From: Pseudofulvimonas gallinarii
Lineage (GTDB): Bacteria > Pseudomonadota > Gammaproteobacteria > Xanthomonadales > UBA2363
Reading direction: 5' to 3'
Assembly (NCBI RefSeq): GCF_004343305.1
Contig: NZ_SMAF01000014.1
Span: forward strand, 1-64,000
Length of the DNA stretch: 64,000 bases
How positions within the stretch are numbered: the first letter of the stretch is position 1; each line of letters opens with the position of its first letter. The notes under the pieces were generated by a model. That model was not told the DNA's origin and did not search any database. It saw only the letters and a list, made by a program, of their open reading frames with translations. Below are positions 38,295 to 49,290 of the stretch, in pieces. A program made the translations under genes and the position numbers.

Positions 38295-40282
38295 TGGCGC
38301 GCCCGGGTTTTCATGGACTCGCGGGCTTGCAGCGCAGGCGTGGAGCGGTGGCCCCGGTGATCGCGCTGTGTGCGGCTCTCGTCGCGCCGTGGTCAACGCG
38401 TGCCCATGCGGATCCGGGCGGTGGACGCGTCACCGTCCTGGTCTACGATGCCTCCGGCTCGATGTGGGGCCAGCTGGCGGACGGAACGACGAAGGTCGAA
38501 GTCGCGCGCCGTGTGCTGGGTGAATTTCTCGCCCGGCGTGACGCTGCGGTGCCGCTGGGCGTTGTCGCCTACGGGCACAACCGGCGAGGCGACTGCCGGG
38601 ATATCGAAGAGCTGGTGCCTGTGGGTGTCCACGAGGCCGCCGACGTGGCCGGACAATTGAACCGGATCAGGCCCGTGGGCATGACACCGTTGACGGAGGC
38701 CTTGCAGCGCGCCGCGGATCTCATACCGGCTTCTGCCGAATCCGCTGACATCGTGCTGGTCACGGACGGCCTTGAAACCTGCGACGCCGATCCCTGCGCG
38801 CTCGCCGCCCGTCTCACACGTCAGGGCATTCGCCTGCGCGCACACGTCGTCGGCTTCGGACTGAGTGACGCGCAGGCGGCGGCGCTGGCCTGCGTCAGCA
38901 CGACAACCGGCGGCTTGCTGCTGACGCCGCGCAGTGGCGACGAACTTGCGCAGGCGCTCGATGTGATTGCCGACCTTGAGCCGGCCGTTGAAATCGACAC
39001 GGAGGCGCCGACCGCTCCGGCCTACTTCGATATCGGCCCCCACGGCGAGGCCGGACATACGTATCGAATCGGCTACCGTGGCCGCGTTCCGCCGGACTAC
39101 TTCGCCGGTTTTACCGCGCGCGACGCGGGGAAGCCGGACGTCAGCGCGTCCTTCCGCGTCGTCGGCGGCGCAGGCCAATCTGGGAACAATCCGGTGTCGC
39201 GCGCCGCGCCCGGTGAACCGGGCGACTACGACCTGATCATGGTTGCGCATGATGGAACGATCATTGCCCGTCAGGCCATAACAGTCGTGCCGGCCCGCAA
39301 TGGATTCGACGCTGTCGGCACGGTCGCACCGGCCGAACGTTTCGTGATCCGTTGGCGCGGACCGGACCAGCTGGGTGAACGTGTGGTCATTGCGCGGCCG
39401 GACGACCCGATTGGACAGCTTGAATACGACTGGGGAAATGCCTTGCATCGTGGCGGTGAGATGCGCCTGGCCGCACCGGCGCAGCCGGGCATCTATGAGC
39501 TTCGCTACCTGTCTGCCAGGCTTGACAAGGTCCTGTTCGCACGACGGTTCGGCGTTGGTGTGGCGTTCCAGGACAGCGACCGCTCCGGCACCGCCGAGCT
39601 GGCAAGACAGGCCGCGGCGGCGGTCCAGGCGACACCGGGCCAGGACGACTTGCCGCCCGTGCGTGCCCGCTTCCGTATTCCGGACGGCTTTCCGGAGTCG
39701 CCGCTGTGGTGGTCGGCGCTTCCGCTGGATGCGGCGGTGTCGCCTGAAGCCTGGGCGCCCAGTGAGGCGACGGTCGTGGGCGAAGGCGAGTTCGAGCCTG
39801 GGCGCTACGAGGTCAGGGCGCTGGCGCCGGGCGAAGTCGTGTTCAGCCGCATCGTCGAGATACTGCCAGGCGAGACTAACGAATTCGTGATACCGCTCGC
39901 TGGAGAGCAGGACGCGGAGACAGATGCGGATGGGTTAGTGCAGGTCGCGGTGGTGGCCTGCAGCGATCAGCCGCGTGGCTGTCCGCACACGGACGCGCAA
40001 ACGGGATTGCGCCTCGTGGTGCCGGACGGCTGGTCGCTGACGCAGCCGTTCTTCCACGAGACGGCGGCGGGCACGACTGCGTCCATTGCCTCCGCGACGC
40101 TGTTCCGCTCCGGCGCGGAGGGCATCCAGGTGATCGAACTCAATCCGCGCCACTGGCCTGCCGTGCGCGGCGATTGCCTCGACCGTGGAGCGCATCGGAT
40201 CTGCCATGGCGAAGCGTCCGACGCGACGCTGGACCAGGCGCTTGCCGTGCTGCTGGACTCGTTGGGATCTGGCGAGCCATAG
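38294..40282 (+). CDS. Secreted von Willebrand factor A domain protein
   Basis: A 662-residue exported protein. After a signal sequence (R-R-R-G-A-V-A-P-V-I-A-L-C-A-A-L-V-A-P ... A-H-A) comes a vWA domain (about 45-225) with an intact metal-ion site: D-A-S-G-S-M-W-G (MIDAS D-x-S-x-S), a Thr in M-T-P-L-T-E and V-T-D-G-L-E. Such domains bind protein ligands through Mg2+. Two or three beta-sandwich segments follow (about 235-540), and a C-terminal globular part has four cysteines (A-C-S-D, G-C-P, D-C-L, I-C-H). It is translationally coupled to the lipoprotein upstream (1-base overlap), so the lipoproteins may be its anchors or ligands. An unusual point is the full-length, non-enzymatic architecture. 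Confidence 0.8.
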   Translation: MARPGFHGLAGLQRRRGAVAPVIALCAALVAPWSTRAHADPGGGRVTVLVYDASGSMWGQLADGTTKVEVARRVLGEFLARRDAAVPLGVVAYGHNRRGDCRDIEELVPVGVHEAADVAGQLNRIRPVGMTPLTEALQRAADLIPASAESADIVLVTDGLETCDADPCALAARLTRQGIRLRAHVVGFGLSDAQAAALACVSTTTGGLLLTPRSGDELAQALDVIADLEPAVEIDTEAPTAPAYFDIGPHGEAGHTYRIGYRGRVPPDYFAGFTARDAGKPDVSASFRVVGGAGQSGNNPVSRAAPGEPGDYDLIMVAHDGTIIARQAITVVPARNGFDAVGTVAPAERFVIRWRGPDQLGERVVIARPDDPIGQLEYDWGNALHRGGEMRLAAPAQPGIYELRYLSARLDKVLFARRFGVGVAFQDSDRSGTAELARQAAAAVQATPGQDDLPPVRARFRIPDGFPESPLWWSALPLDAAVSPEAWAPSEATVVGEGEFEPGRYEVRALAPGEVVFSRIVEILPGETNEFVIPLAGEQDAETDADGLVQVAVVACSDQPRGCPHTDAQTGLRLVVPDGWSLTQPFFHETAAGTTASIASATLFRSGAEGIQVIELNPRHWPAVRGDCLDRGAHRICHGEASDATLDQALAVLLDSLGSGEP

Positions 40283-40370
40283 ACATCCTCGCAGGAAAAA
40301 TCAGTTGCGCGATACGCGGCGGCCGAGCCGCGCCTTGGCGCTGGCCGCCACTGATCCAACGGCCACGCGA

Positions 40371-40443
40371 TTCGTCCCGCGGAGGCGGGAATCCAGCGAT
40401 CCTGATGCGCAGCACTGGATCCCCGCCTTCGCGGGGATGACGA
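40371..40443. repeat. Dispersed palindromic repeat pair
   Basis: Two inverted copies of the widespread proteobacterial repeat (core GTCATCCCCGCGAAGGCGGG) face each other. TTCGTCCCGCGGAGGCGGGA (from 40371) is followed, after about 16 bases, by CTGGATCCCCGCCTTCGCGG (from 40415). Each half is itself a hairpin. Translated, such elements give the familiar spurious 'VIPAKAGIQ' peptide. It probably inserted after the vWA gene and may act as a 3' mRNA structure. A similar unit lies near 62161. Confidence 0.7.
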
Positions 40444-40745
40444 GCCGGAGTCGCGCGGATGAACCGCCGCCTTCGCGGGGATGACGAGCCGGGGTTGCGC
40501 GGATGACGAGCCGCCTTGGGGGATGGCGAGCCGCGTTCGCGGAGTGACGATCTGGCGTGGCAGGGGTGACGAGCCGACTTCGTTGCAATGACAAAGCAGC
40601 TTCGCGGGGATGACGAGCCGGGGTCGCGCGGATGACCCGCCGCCTTGGGGGATGGCGAGGCGGCTTCGCGCGGATGACGATGCGGCTTCTCATAGATGTC
40701 GAGGCGGCTTCGCGCGGATGACGAGCGGGCTTCGCGGGGATGACG
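40428..40745. repeat. Degenerate tandem array, about 15 units of about 21 bp
   Basis: Starting in the palindromic repeat, the sequence CTTCGCGGGGATGACGAGCCG and variants is repeated about 15 times in 318 bases, a mean of 21 bp. Frequent forms are CTTCGCGCGGATGACGAG and CTTGGGGGATGGCGAGCCG. A higher-order block (intact unit, GTCGCGCGGATGA unit, CTTGGGGGATGGCGAG unit) occurs twice, near 40468-40535 and 40600-40660, which indicates block duplication. There is no long spacer-repeat alternation as in CRISPR, and no protein is credible on either strand. The remaining stretch to 40998 holds only the sigma gene leader. Confidence 0.8.
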
Positions 40746-40998
40746 GCCACTTCCGTGGTCGGTATGGTTGCGCGGTGTTGTGAAGCATCGGAGCCCCTCA
40801 CTGCGCCGGAAAGATTTACCGGCACGTCGCCTGCGGGGCCTCACCGACTTACCTTCCGCCGCCCGTCATTCTGGCGATGGCGGATGTGACAGGAATGCCC
40901 GTGCCAAGGGATCCTTTCAGGTATCACGGATGCACGACGACCGCGCATCCGCGACTGGTGCCAAGGTGTACGCGACGCGGGCGTGGCACACTGGGACC

Positions 40999-41610
40999 AT
41001 GTCGACCCATCCATCCGAAGACAAGATCGTGCCGGCCCGGGCGTTCGACACCGTCACCGGCGCCGCCGTCGACCCTCTGCTGTTCGCACAACTGGTCGAA
41101 GCCTTCTACCAGGACCTGCGTGGCCTGGCCCGACGCGAGCGTTACCGGCTCGGCGCCGGCCACACCTTGTGCACCACCGCGGTGGTCAGCGAAACCTGGC
41201 TCAAGCTACGCAGCGCGCGCGGCTGGAACGACAGCACGCATTTCCTGCGCATGGCGGCCATGGCGATTCGCCAGGTGCTGGTCAATGACGCGCGGGCCCG
41301 GCTGTCGATGAAGCGCGCGCCCGGCGGCACCGCGCTCCCGATCGAGGCCCTTCCCGAAAGTGCGGAGCCGGCGATCGACGGCCAGGACCCGGACCTGCTC
41401 GCGCTGGATGAGGTGCTGAAGGAACTGGACCGCCTCAGTCCCCGGCAGGCACAGGTCGTGGAATGCCGGTACTTCGCGGGATTGAGCGAAGCGGAGACCG
41501 CGCAGGCACTGGGTGTCAATGAACGGACGGTCCGCCGAGACTGGCTGAAAGCACGTGCCTGGCTGTATCAGCGGTTGGCTGCACCGGCGGCAGTGGATGA
41601 GCATTCCTGA
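40999..41610 (+). CDS. ECF RNA polymerase sigma factor (TIGR02999-like)
   Basis: A 203-residue sigma-70-family protein. Region 2 spans about 25-95 (L-V-E-A-F-Y-Q-D-L-R-G-L-A-R-R-E-R-Y-R, then T-A-V-V-S-E-T-W-L-K-L and H-F-L-R-M-A-A-M-A-I-R-Q-V-L-V-N-D-A-R). Region 4 is about 130-190 (L-S-P-R-Q-A-Q-V-V-E-C-R-Y-F-A-G-L-S-E-A-E-T-A-Q-A-L-G-V-N-E-R-T-V-R-R-D-W). The closest group known to me is the TIGR02999 ECF family, often paired with Ser/Thr kinases, and one such kinase lies right beside it. No anti-sigma factor is seen. The ATG at 40999 fits the family start; an in-frame ATG at 40930 is an alternative. Confidence 0.87.
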   Translation: MSTHPSEDKIVPARAFDTVTGAAVDPLLFAQLVEAFYQDLRGLARRERYRLGAGHTLCTTAVVSETWLKLRSARGWNDSTHFLRMAAMAIRQVLVNDARARLSMKRAPGGTALPIEALPESAEPAIDGQDPDLLALDEVLKELDRLSPRQAQVVECRYFAGLSEAETAQALGVNERTVRRDWLKARAWLYQRLAAPAAVDEHS

Positions 41611-41648
41611 CTGGCGTGCGGCGGGCCCTCGGCCTGACAGGGCCGTTC

Positions 41649-44090
41649 TCAGCGCCTCACGTCTGTGCCTGTGCGGCGTTCCAACAGCGCCTGGATCGTA
41701 TCCGCCTGGTTGAGGAAGCTGGCAGCGGGTGCACCCAGGGCTTCCAGCCGCTGCCGTGCCTGCTGAAGCTGTTGTGTCGCGGCCGCGATGTCTCCGGTCG
41801 TGGCCGCATGCTGGCTGCGCGTCAGCGTGACGCGCGCCGACAGGATATGTTCCTCGCCGAAATGGGTGTCGACGTCCTTCTGCAATTGCAGCAGCCGCGA
41901 CGCCAGGTCCGATGCCGGGTCGCCGGCCAGATCGATCTCTGCGGCCAACAACCGTGTCGACAGCGCCAGCATGCTGCTTTCGCCGGCATAGGTGGCGGCC
42001 ATCCCGGCGGCTTCACTGGCAAGGTCCGAAGCCGCCGCCAGCCGTCCTGTCTGCAGCAGGACCCGGGCATAGTTGTTCAACAGGGCGGCGGTCGCCGCGG
42101 ACGGCCCGAAGGCCTCGCGTCGCAAGGCCACCGCGCGCGCGAACCACTGTTCCGCCGAGTCCAGGTCGCCTGCGCGGTAGTAGCCGGCCGCGAGGTTGTT
42201 GAGCGTATTCAACGCGTCGTTGCCGCTGCCCATTCCGAGCCGCTCGAACAGGCCCAGCGCCTTGCGCGAGCGGTCGATGCCGGCCTCCAGGTCACCGGCA
42301 TCCAGATAGGCGGCGCCGAGATTCGTGTGCATGGCCGCGGCACGGAAATTCTCGGGTCCGTGGCGACGCAGCGATTCGACGACAGCCTGCTCCAGCACCT
42401 CGATCGCGCGCTGGATGTCCCCGCTTCGCCGTAGCAGTTGTGATTCCAGCATGCGACTGGTCAGCAGTTCGTCGACGTAGCGCCGCGGGTCTGTCCGCCA
42501 GAATGCCTGAGCTTGTTCCAGCAGTGACTGCGCCTCCTCGGTCCGACCCATGCGGAACACCGTTTCGGCCAGCGCGAAGCGGACACTGGCCGCCGCCACC
42601 GGGTCATCGACAGACCGTTCGAGTCCCAGCCAGCCGCGCAACAGCGGCTCGGCACCGACATAGTCGTCGATGTACAGATGCAGCTCGCCCAGCTCCAGCA
42701 TCACCTGCGCTGCGGTGGACGGATCGCTGGCGAACTCGTCGCCGATGCGTGCCGCTGCCTGGTCGAGGACCTGCTTGGCGGTGAGCGGCGCACTGCCTGC
42801 CTGCTGCTGGCTGGCGTTGCGGAACATGTGCCCGATGTAGTCACGTACCGCCTTGCCACGAGCGGCCTCGACGCGGGCGATATCGCGTTCGAACTCCGCC
42901 TGCCGGTGCGCGAATGCGACCATCACCAGTGCGACGGCCAGGCCGAGTATCACCGCAGTGGTGGCGACCACTGGCAGCCAATGCCGGCGCAACGCACGTC
43001 GCAGGCGATAGCTGAGCGCCCCTGATCTCGCGGCGACGGCCTGATGCTGCAGATGCCGGGCGATGTCTTCGTCCAGCGCCAGTACCGATGCGTAGCGGGC
43101 GTCCGGCTCCGGTCGCAGCGCCTTGCCGATGATGGCATCCAGATCGCCACGCAGCTGGCGAGTGGAGACCACGGGATCCACCGTTGCGGCGCTGGGCGCG
43201 ACCGGCGGCCCGGCGAGCATGCGCTGGACGAGAACAAGCTGGCTTCCACCGAGCAACGCCTGCCATGGTCCGCGTCCGGCCAGCATCTCGTACAGCACCA
43301 GTCCCAGCGCGTGCACATCGGTCAGGGTCGATTCCGTACCGCCGGCCAGCTGTTCCGGCGCGGCGTAGTGCGGCGTGAAGCGGGCGCGCGTCTGTTGCGT
43401 CAGATCCTGCGCATTGTCGTCGAGCAACCGCGCGATCCCGAAGTCCAGCAATCGCACGCGACCATCGCGGTTGACCAGGATGTTCTGCGGCTTCAGGTCG
43501 CGGTGAACCACACCATGGCGATGCGCAAAGGCCACCGCCGCGCAGACCTGCCGGAACAGTGCCAGTCGCTGCGCCAGCGGTAGCACGCGTTCCCGGCAAT
43601 GGCCGACGATGTCGGTGCCCTCTACGTACTCCATCACCATGTAGGGCCGCTGTTCCGGCCCGATGCCGGCATCGATCAGCCGGGCAATGCCTTCGTGCTC
43701 CAGACGCGCCAGTGTCCGCTGTTCGGCCAGGAACCGCTCGACATCCGCGGGACTGAAATACGCTGGTAGGGACTTGATCGCCACCGTCTGCTCGAAGCGA
43801 CCATCGCAACGCCTCGCCAGCCACACCTCGCCCATCCCGCCACGGCCGATCAGACGCTCCGGTCGCCACGCACCCAGCTGCGGCGGTAGCGACGCAGACG
43901 CCGGAAGTGGACCGGTCAGGAGAAACCCTTCGGACGCGTCGATGGCGGAAAGAAGGCGGGACGCCTGTTCGAGCAGGACCCCATCCTCTCCGCAGGCATC
44001 GCGCAGCCAGGACGCGCGGGCTTCGGGCGGCAGCTCGAGTGCGGCGTCAACCAGCGCATCGACGCGTTCAAACGCTTGGGGATCGCTCAT
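41649..44090 (-). CDS. Membrane-bound Ser/Thr protein kinase with TPR sensor region
   Basis: An 813-residue kinase. Kinase domain about 78-350: glycine loop I-G-R-G-G-M-G-E-V-W (81-90), Lys106, catalytic H-R-D-L-K-P-Q-N (196-203), D-F-G (216-218) and A-P-E. A single transmembrane helix follows (371-393). The periplasmic part carries repeated TPR-like pairs (about 480-790, for example A-A-M-H-T-N-L-G-A-A-Y-L-D-A-G-D-L). The N-terminal 75 residues resemble the prefix found in kinases linked to ECF sigma factors. It faces the sigma gene tail to tail with 38 bases between stops, so they are not one operon but are likely functional partners, the kinase phosphorylating the sigma factor. The start is ATG at 44088-44090. 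Confidence 0.9.
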   Translation of the reverse strand: MSDPQAFERVDALVDAALELPPEARASWLRDACGEDGVLLEQASRLLSAIDASEGFLLTGPLPASASLPPQLGAWRPERLIGRGGMGEVWLARRCDGRFEQTVAIKSLPAYFSPADVERFLAEQRTLARLEHEGIARLIDAGIGPEQRPYMVMEYVEGTDIVGHCRERVLPLAQRLALFRQVCAAVAFAHRHGVVHRDLKPQNILVNRDGRVRLLDFGIARLLDDNAQDLTQQTRARFTPHYAAPEQLAGGTESTLTDVHALGLVLYEMLAGRGPWQALLGGSQLVLVQRMLAGPPVAPSAATVDPVVSTRQLRGDLDAIIGKALRPEPDARYASVLALDEDIARHLQHQAVAARSGALSYRLRRALRRHWLPVVATTAVILGLAVALVMVAFAHRQAEFERDIARVEAARGKAVRDYIGHMFRNASQQQAGSAPLTAKQVLDQAAARIGDEFASDPSTAAQVMLELGELHLYIDDYVGAEPLLRGWLGLERSVDDPVAAASVRFALAETVFRMGRTEEAQSLLEQAQAFWRTDPRRYVDELLTSRMLESQLLRRSGDIQRAIEVLEQAVVESLRRHGPENFRAAAMHTNLGAAYLDAGDLEAGIDRSRKALGLFERLGMGSGNDALNTLNNLAAGYYRAGDLDSAEQWFARAVALRREAFGPSAATAALLNNYARVLLQTGRLAAASDLASEAAGMAATYAGESSMLALSTRLLAAEIDLAGDPASDLASRLLQLQKDVDTHFGEEHILSARVTLTRSQHAATTGDIAAATQQLQQARQRLEALGAPAASFLNQADTIQALLERRTGTDVRR

Positions 44091-44844
44091 ACCGGGAGCA
44101 TATCGCGCTGCCCGCCCGTGTTCCGCATTCAGGGGGCGCCCCACTGGCACGCGCGATCACTGCCGATACGCGCCGGCAGGGCCCGGACCATCGATGCCGA
44201 CCTGGGTCTAGTCGGCCTTGCAGTGGACGCGGGCCCATTGCAGAACGTTTTCGTTGACGCGGGTTCGTCGTGGCGGTCGATACCGCGATGGCATCCTCCT
44301 CACTCCTGGCGGGCCCGACGTGCACTGCTCAATATGCGGCCCAGCGCAACCCTGCGCTGGGCTGGTGAGCCCGACCCGGCGCTGACCGGTGCCGCGGAGT
44401 CGGCGCTGCGAACCTGGCTGGTGGCATCCGGCCAGGACGCCGAACTCCTGTATATCGGCGCACTGGTGGCCGGAAAAAGAGGCCAGACACTGGCGGCCGC
44501 CGGCGCCGATCCCGACCCAGCCAGAGCGTCGGCCACTTGCCGGCGGAGGATCGGGTGTCAATGCGAAGGGAGATGTCCACGCTTCGGGACGAGCTGCTCG
44601 CCCGGACCGGCAGCGCCTGGCACGGCCGCCTTTCGCCGCTCGCCGTCGACGACTGACGACGGCCCCGCGACCACGGCGTGTCGCGCTGCTGGTGGGGCGC
44701 CAACGCCAACCACCCGGCCCGCGTTCGCAACCGGCGCCATCGAAGCGGTGGCCTGTTCAGTCCGGCATGGAACTGCGAAGTTCGGGATCACCGGCCTGCG
44801 CCGCGGGCTGCCGGCTGCACAGCCGCGCACCGCGGTGTCCGTGG
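44091..44844. other. Long intergenic region with possible decayed coding fragments
   Basis: No intact gene is seen in these 754 bases. Two short plus-strand stretches look protein-like. One is at about 44332-44530 (W-A-G-E-P-D-P-A-L-T-G-A-A-E, then L-L-Y-I-G-A-L-V-A-G-K-R-G). The other is in a different frame at about 44570-44658 (M-R-R-E-M-S-T-L-R-D-E-L-L-A-R, ending D-D-stop). Frame changes between them suggest a degraded gene, but I do not recognise it. The kinase promoter should lie at the left end. GCACCGCGGTGTC near the right end, just past the glmS stop, is a small palindrome without a T-tract. Confidence 0.3.
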
Positions 44845-46677
<1,833 letters not shown>

Positions 46678-46737
46678 GGCGACTCCGGTTCACGGGCGGG
46701 ACAGTCCGCGATTATAGGCAGGCGCCGCGGCCGGCGA

Positions 46738-48108
46738 TCAGCGTGGCTTTTTCGGTCGTTCATATCCCGGCACGGTCGTCTGCCGGGCGCGCGCCACGGA
46801 CAGCGCGCCGGCCGGCGCGTTGCGGGTGATGACCGACCCGGCGCCGATGGTGGCGTCCTCGCCAATGATGACCGGCGCCACCAGGGCGCTGTTGGAACCG
46901 ATGAAGGCGCCGGCGCCGATGACGGTGCGATGCTTGTTGGCGCCGTCATAGTTGCAGGTGATGGTGCCGGCGCCGACGTTGACGGCGGCCCCGACCTTGG
47001 CGTCGCCCAGGTAGGTGAGATGGTTGGCCTTGGCGCCGGCGTCCATGCGCGTCGCCTTGGTTTCGACGAAGTTGCCGATGTGCACGCCGGCGGCCAGTTC
47101 GGTGCCGGGCCTCAGGCGCGCGAAGGGCCCGATGTGGACGGCGCCTTCGGCGACCACGCCTTCCAGGTCGCAGTGCGCGCGCACTTCGGTCCCGGCGGCG
47201 AGGCGGACGTCGCGCAGGCGGCAGAACGGTCCGATGCGGACGCCGTCGCCGAGTTCGACTTCGCCTTCGAGTATCACGTTGACGTCGATCTCGACGTCGC
47301 GGCCGACGCGGACGTTGCCGCGGACGTCGATGCGCGCAGGATCGGCCAGCCGTGCACCAGCCAGGCACAGCGCGCGCGCCTGGCGAAGCTGGTAGCGGCG
47401 TTCCAGTTGCGCCAGCTGCCAGGGATCGTTGGCGCCTTCGGCTTCCAGGGGTTCCAGGCAGCGCACGCACTCGGCCGGACGGCCTTCGACGGCGGCCAGC
47501 GCGAAGATGTCGGTGAGGTAGTACTCGCCCTGGGCGTTGCTGTTGCCGATGCGCGCAAGCCAGTCGCGTAGGTCGACGGCAGCGGCGCAGATGACGCCGG
47601 TGTTGACCAGGTCGATGGCGCGCTGGACATCGTCGACGTCGCGCTCCTCGACGATCGCGGCGACGCGCCCTTGCGCGTCGAGGATCACCCGGCCATAGCC
47701 GCGAGGGTCGGGCACGACATCGGCGAGCACGGCCAGTGATCCGCGCCCGGCGGCAACCAGCGCCGACAGCGTCGCCGGCGTGATCAGCGGACCGTCGCCG
47801 AGAAGCACCAGGACGCGGGCATCGTCGGGAATGTGCCGCAACGCCAGCGAGGCCGCATGGCCGGTGCCGAGCTGCTCGGCCTGGTGCACCCAGTCCAGCG
47901 TTGCGTCGCCGGCAAAGGCCGCACGGACCGCATCGCCAGCGTGGCCGTAGACGACGTGGATCGCCGCCGGCCGCTGCGTCCGCGCCGCCTGCAGGATGTG
48001 GTCGAGCATGGGCCGCCCGGCGATGCGATGCAGCACCTTGGGCAGGTCCGAGACCATGCGCTTGCCGGCGCCGGCGGCGAGGATCACGACATGCAGGGCA
48101 TCACTCAT
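46738..48108 (-). CDS. glmU: Bifunctional UDP-N-acetylglucosamine pyrophosphorylase / glucosamine-1-phosphate N-acetyltransferase
   Basis: A 456-residue enzyme. The N-terminal uridyltransferase domain (1-230) has L-A-A-G-A-G-K-R-M ... [14 protein letters not shown] and [10 protein letters not shown]. The usual GxGTRM loop reads G-A-G-K-R-M, a common variant. The C-terminal left-handed beta-helix acetyltransferase domain has [23 protein letters not shown] and [15 protein letters not shown]. It acetylates glucosamine 1-phosphate and then joins UTP to give UDP-GlcNAc. Located between the protease pair and glmS, all on the minus strand. Confidence 0.98.
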   Translation of the reverse strand: MSDALHVVILAAGAGKRMVSDLPKVLHRIAGRPMLDHILQAARTQRPAAIHVVYGHAGDAVRAAFAGDATLDWVHQAEQLGTGHAASLALRHIPDDARVLVLLGDGPLITPATLSALVAAGRGSLAVLADVVPDPRGYGRVILDAQGRVAAIVEERDVDDVQRAIDLVNTGVICAAAVDLRDWLARIGNSNAQGEYYLTDIFALAAVEGRPAECVRCLEPLEAEGANDPWQLAQLERRYQLRQARALCLAGARLADPARIDVRGNVRVGRDVEIDVNVILEGEVELGDGVRIGPFCRLRDVRLAAGTEVRAHCDLEGVVAEGAVHIGPFARLRPGTELAAGVHIGNFVETKATRMDAGAKANHLTYLGDAKVGAAVNVGAGTITCNYDGANKHRTVIGAGAFIGSNSALVAPVIIGEDATIGAGSVITRNAPAGALSVARARQTTVPGYERPKKPR

Positions 48109-48162
48109 GCGACGCGTTCCGTTTGGGTCGATGTGCGGTCAATCGTAGTGCAGCAGCGCCGT

Positions 48163-49290
48163 TCAGGCGCCATGGTCCGGGCTGTCGAGGCGGTCGATCA
48201 TCGTGTCCGGCGCCGGCTGGCAGCCGAAGCGCTCGATGAGGATGTCGTCGGCGGCGTCGGCGCGGGCGATGAATTCGCCGACGCGGGCGATCAGCGCCGG
48301 ATGCTCGGACGGCGTGAAGACATCGGCCATGTGCACGACATGGTTGAAGCGGATGATGCTGCCGTTGAGGTCGAAGAAGAACGGCGCGTGCTCGTGCGAC
48401 AGCAGGTGCGCGAACAGTTCGCGCAGGCCACTGCGACCCGGCTGCGCAAGGCGGCAGGAGAAGTTCACGTGGTCGGCGCAGCAGCAGAAGATGCGCACCA
48501 GCGCACTGCCCCGGTAGAAGGACCAGCTCAGTTCGCCGTGGCGCGCGAGCACCGGATTGATGTCGGCGGCGCGCAGCGCGGCTTCGACGAATTCCGATAC
48601 CGGCTGCAGGTCGGGGCTGCGGAAGAAGTCGCCGCAGTCGTCGTGCTCGTCCAGGCGCGTGCCGCAGTTCGGGCAATGCCGCGTCGGCTGCGCGATCAGC
48701 TCCTCGCAGGCCGGGCAGTGCAGGCCGAAGGCTTCGGTCTGCGTGCGGAAGCCGGCAATGAAGGCGCGCACGTCGGCGACCGGAATGCCGAAGCCGACGG
48801 ATTCGGCGGCATCGAGCTTGCTGCAGGTGACGGCGACCACGCGCTGGGCGTCGTCGAGCATCGGGCCGCCGGAGTTGCCCGGATTGATGGCGGCGTCGGT
48901 CTGGATGAACACCTGGTCGTCAAGCAGCTGGCGTGGATGCGAGACCACGCCTTCGGTCAGGGACAGCGGCAGGCCGACGGGGAAGCCGAGGATGTGCACC
49001 GGCTGCTTGGCGCGCTGCACGTCCTCGTCGGCCAGTTCGAGCACACGCTCGGTCATCGGGCGTTCGAGCTCGACGATGGCCAGGTCGCGACGCGGGTGCA
49101 CGCGTCGCACGGTGCCGAGTACGCGCGAGCGGTCGCGCATTTCGACGGCGACCTCGCGGTAGGGCGCGACCACATGGCTGTTGGTCAGCAGGTGGCGTTC
49201 ATCGATGAGGAAACCGGTGCCGGTGCCGTTACCGGTATAGACCTGGAACACGCCAAGCTGGTCGATGGCGTCGAAGACCTGCGCTGTCAT
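48163..49290 (-). CDS. Cytoplasmic trypsin-like protease with zinc ribbon and C-terminal YbjN-like domain
   Basis: A 375-residue protein without a signal peptide. Residues 1-185 form an HtrA/trypsin-like protease: His39 in L-L-T-N-S-H-V-V, Asp69 in R-R-D-L-A-I-V, Ser140 in I-N-P-G-N-S-G-G-P. A zinc ribbon follows (Cys192, 195, 206, 209: C-P-A-C ... C-P-N-C-G). The C-terminal domain (about 225-370; F-V-E-A-A-L-R-A-A ... L-S-W-S-F-Y-R-G-S-A-L-V-R-I-F) resembles the YbjN/type III chaperone-like fold, tentatively. There is no PDZ domain and no membrane anchor, unusual for an HtrA relative. The ATG at 49288-49290 overlaps the upstream partner's stop (ATGA). Possibly an intracellular protease with a substrate-adaptor domain. 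Confidence 0.82.
   Translation of the reverse strand: MTAQVFDAIDQLGVFQVYTGNGTGTGFLIDERHLLTNSHVVAPYREVAVEMRDRSRVLGTVRRVHPRRDLAIVELERPMTERVLELADEDVQRAKQPVHILGFPVGLPLSLTEGVVSHPRQLLDDQVFIQTDAAINPGNSGGPMLDDAQRVVAVTCSKLDAAESVGFGIPVADVRAFIAGFRTQTEAFGLHCPACEELIAQPTRHCPNCGTRLDEHDDCGDFFRSPDLQPVSEFVEAALRAADINPVLARHGELSWSFYRGSALVRIFCCCADHVNFSCRLAQPGRSGLRELFAHLLSHEHAPFFFDLNGSIIRFNHVVHMADVFTPSEHPALIARVGEFIARADAADDILIERFGCQPAPDTMIDRLDSPDHGA

Noticed and set aside
40428-40745. CRISPR-like array.
   Set aside because: The units are contiguous and degenerate with no unique spacers of constant length, and no cas genes are present.
40301-40825. A 174-residue minus-strand frame across the repeat region containing V-I-P-A-K-A-G-I-Q.
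   Set aside because: This peptide is the well-known translation artefact of the dispersed palindromic repeat; the rest of the frame translates the 21-bp units.
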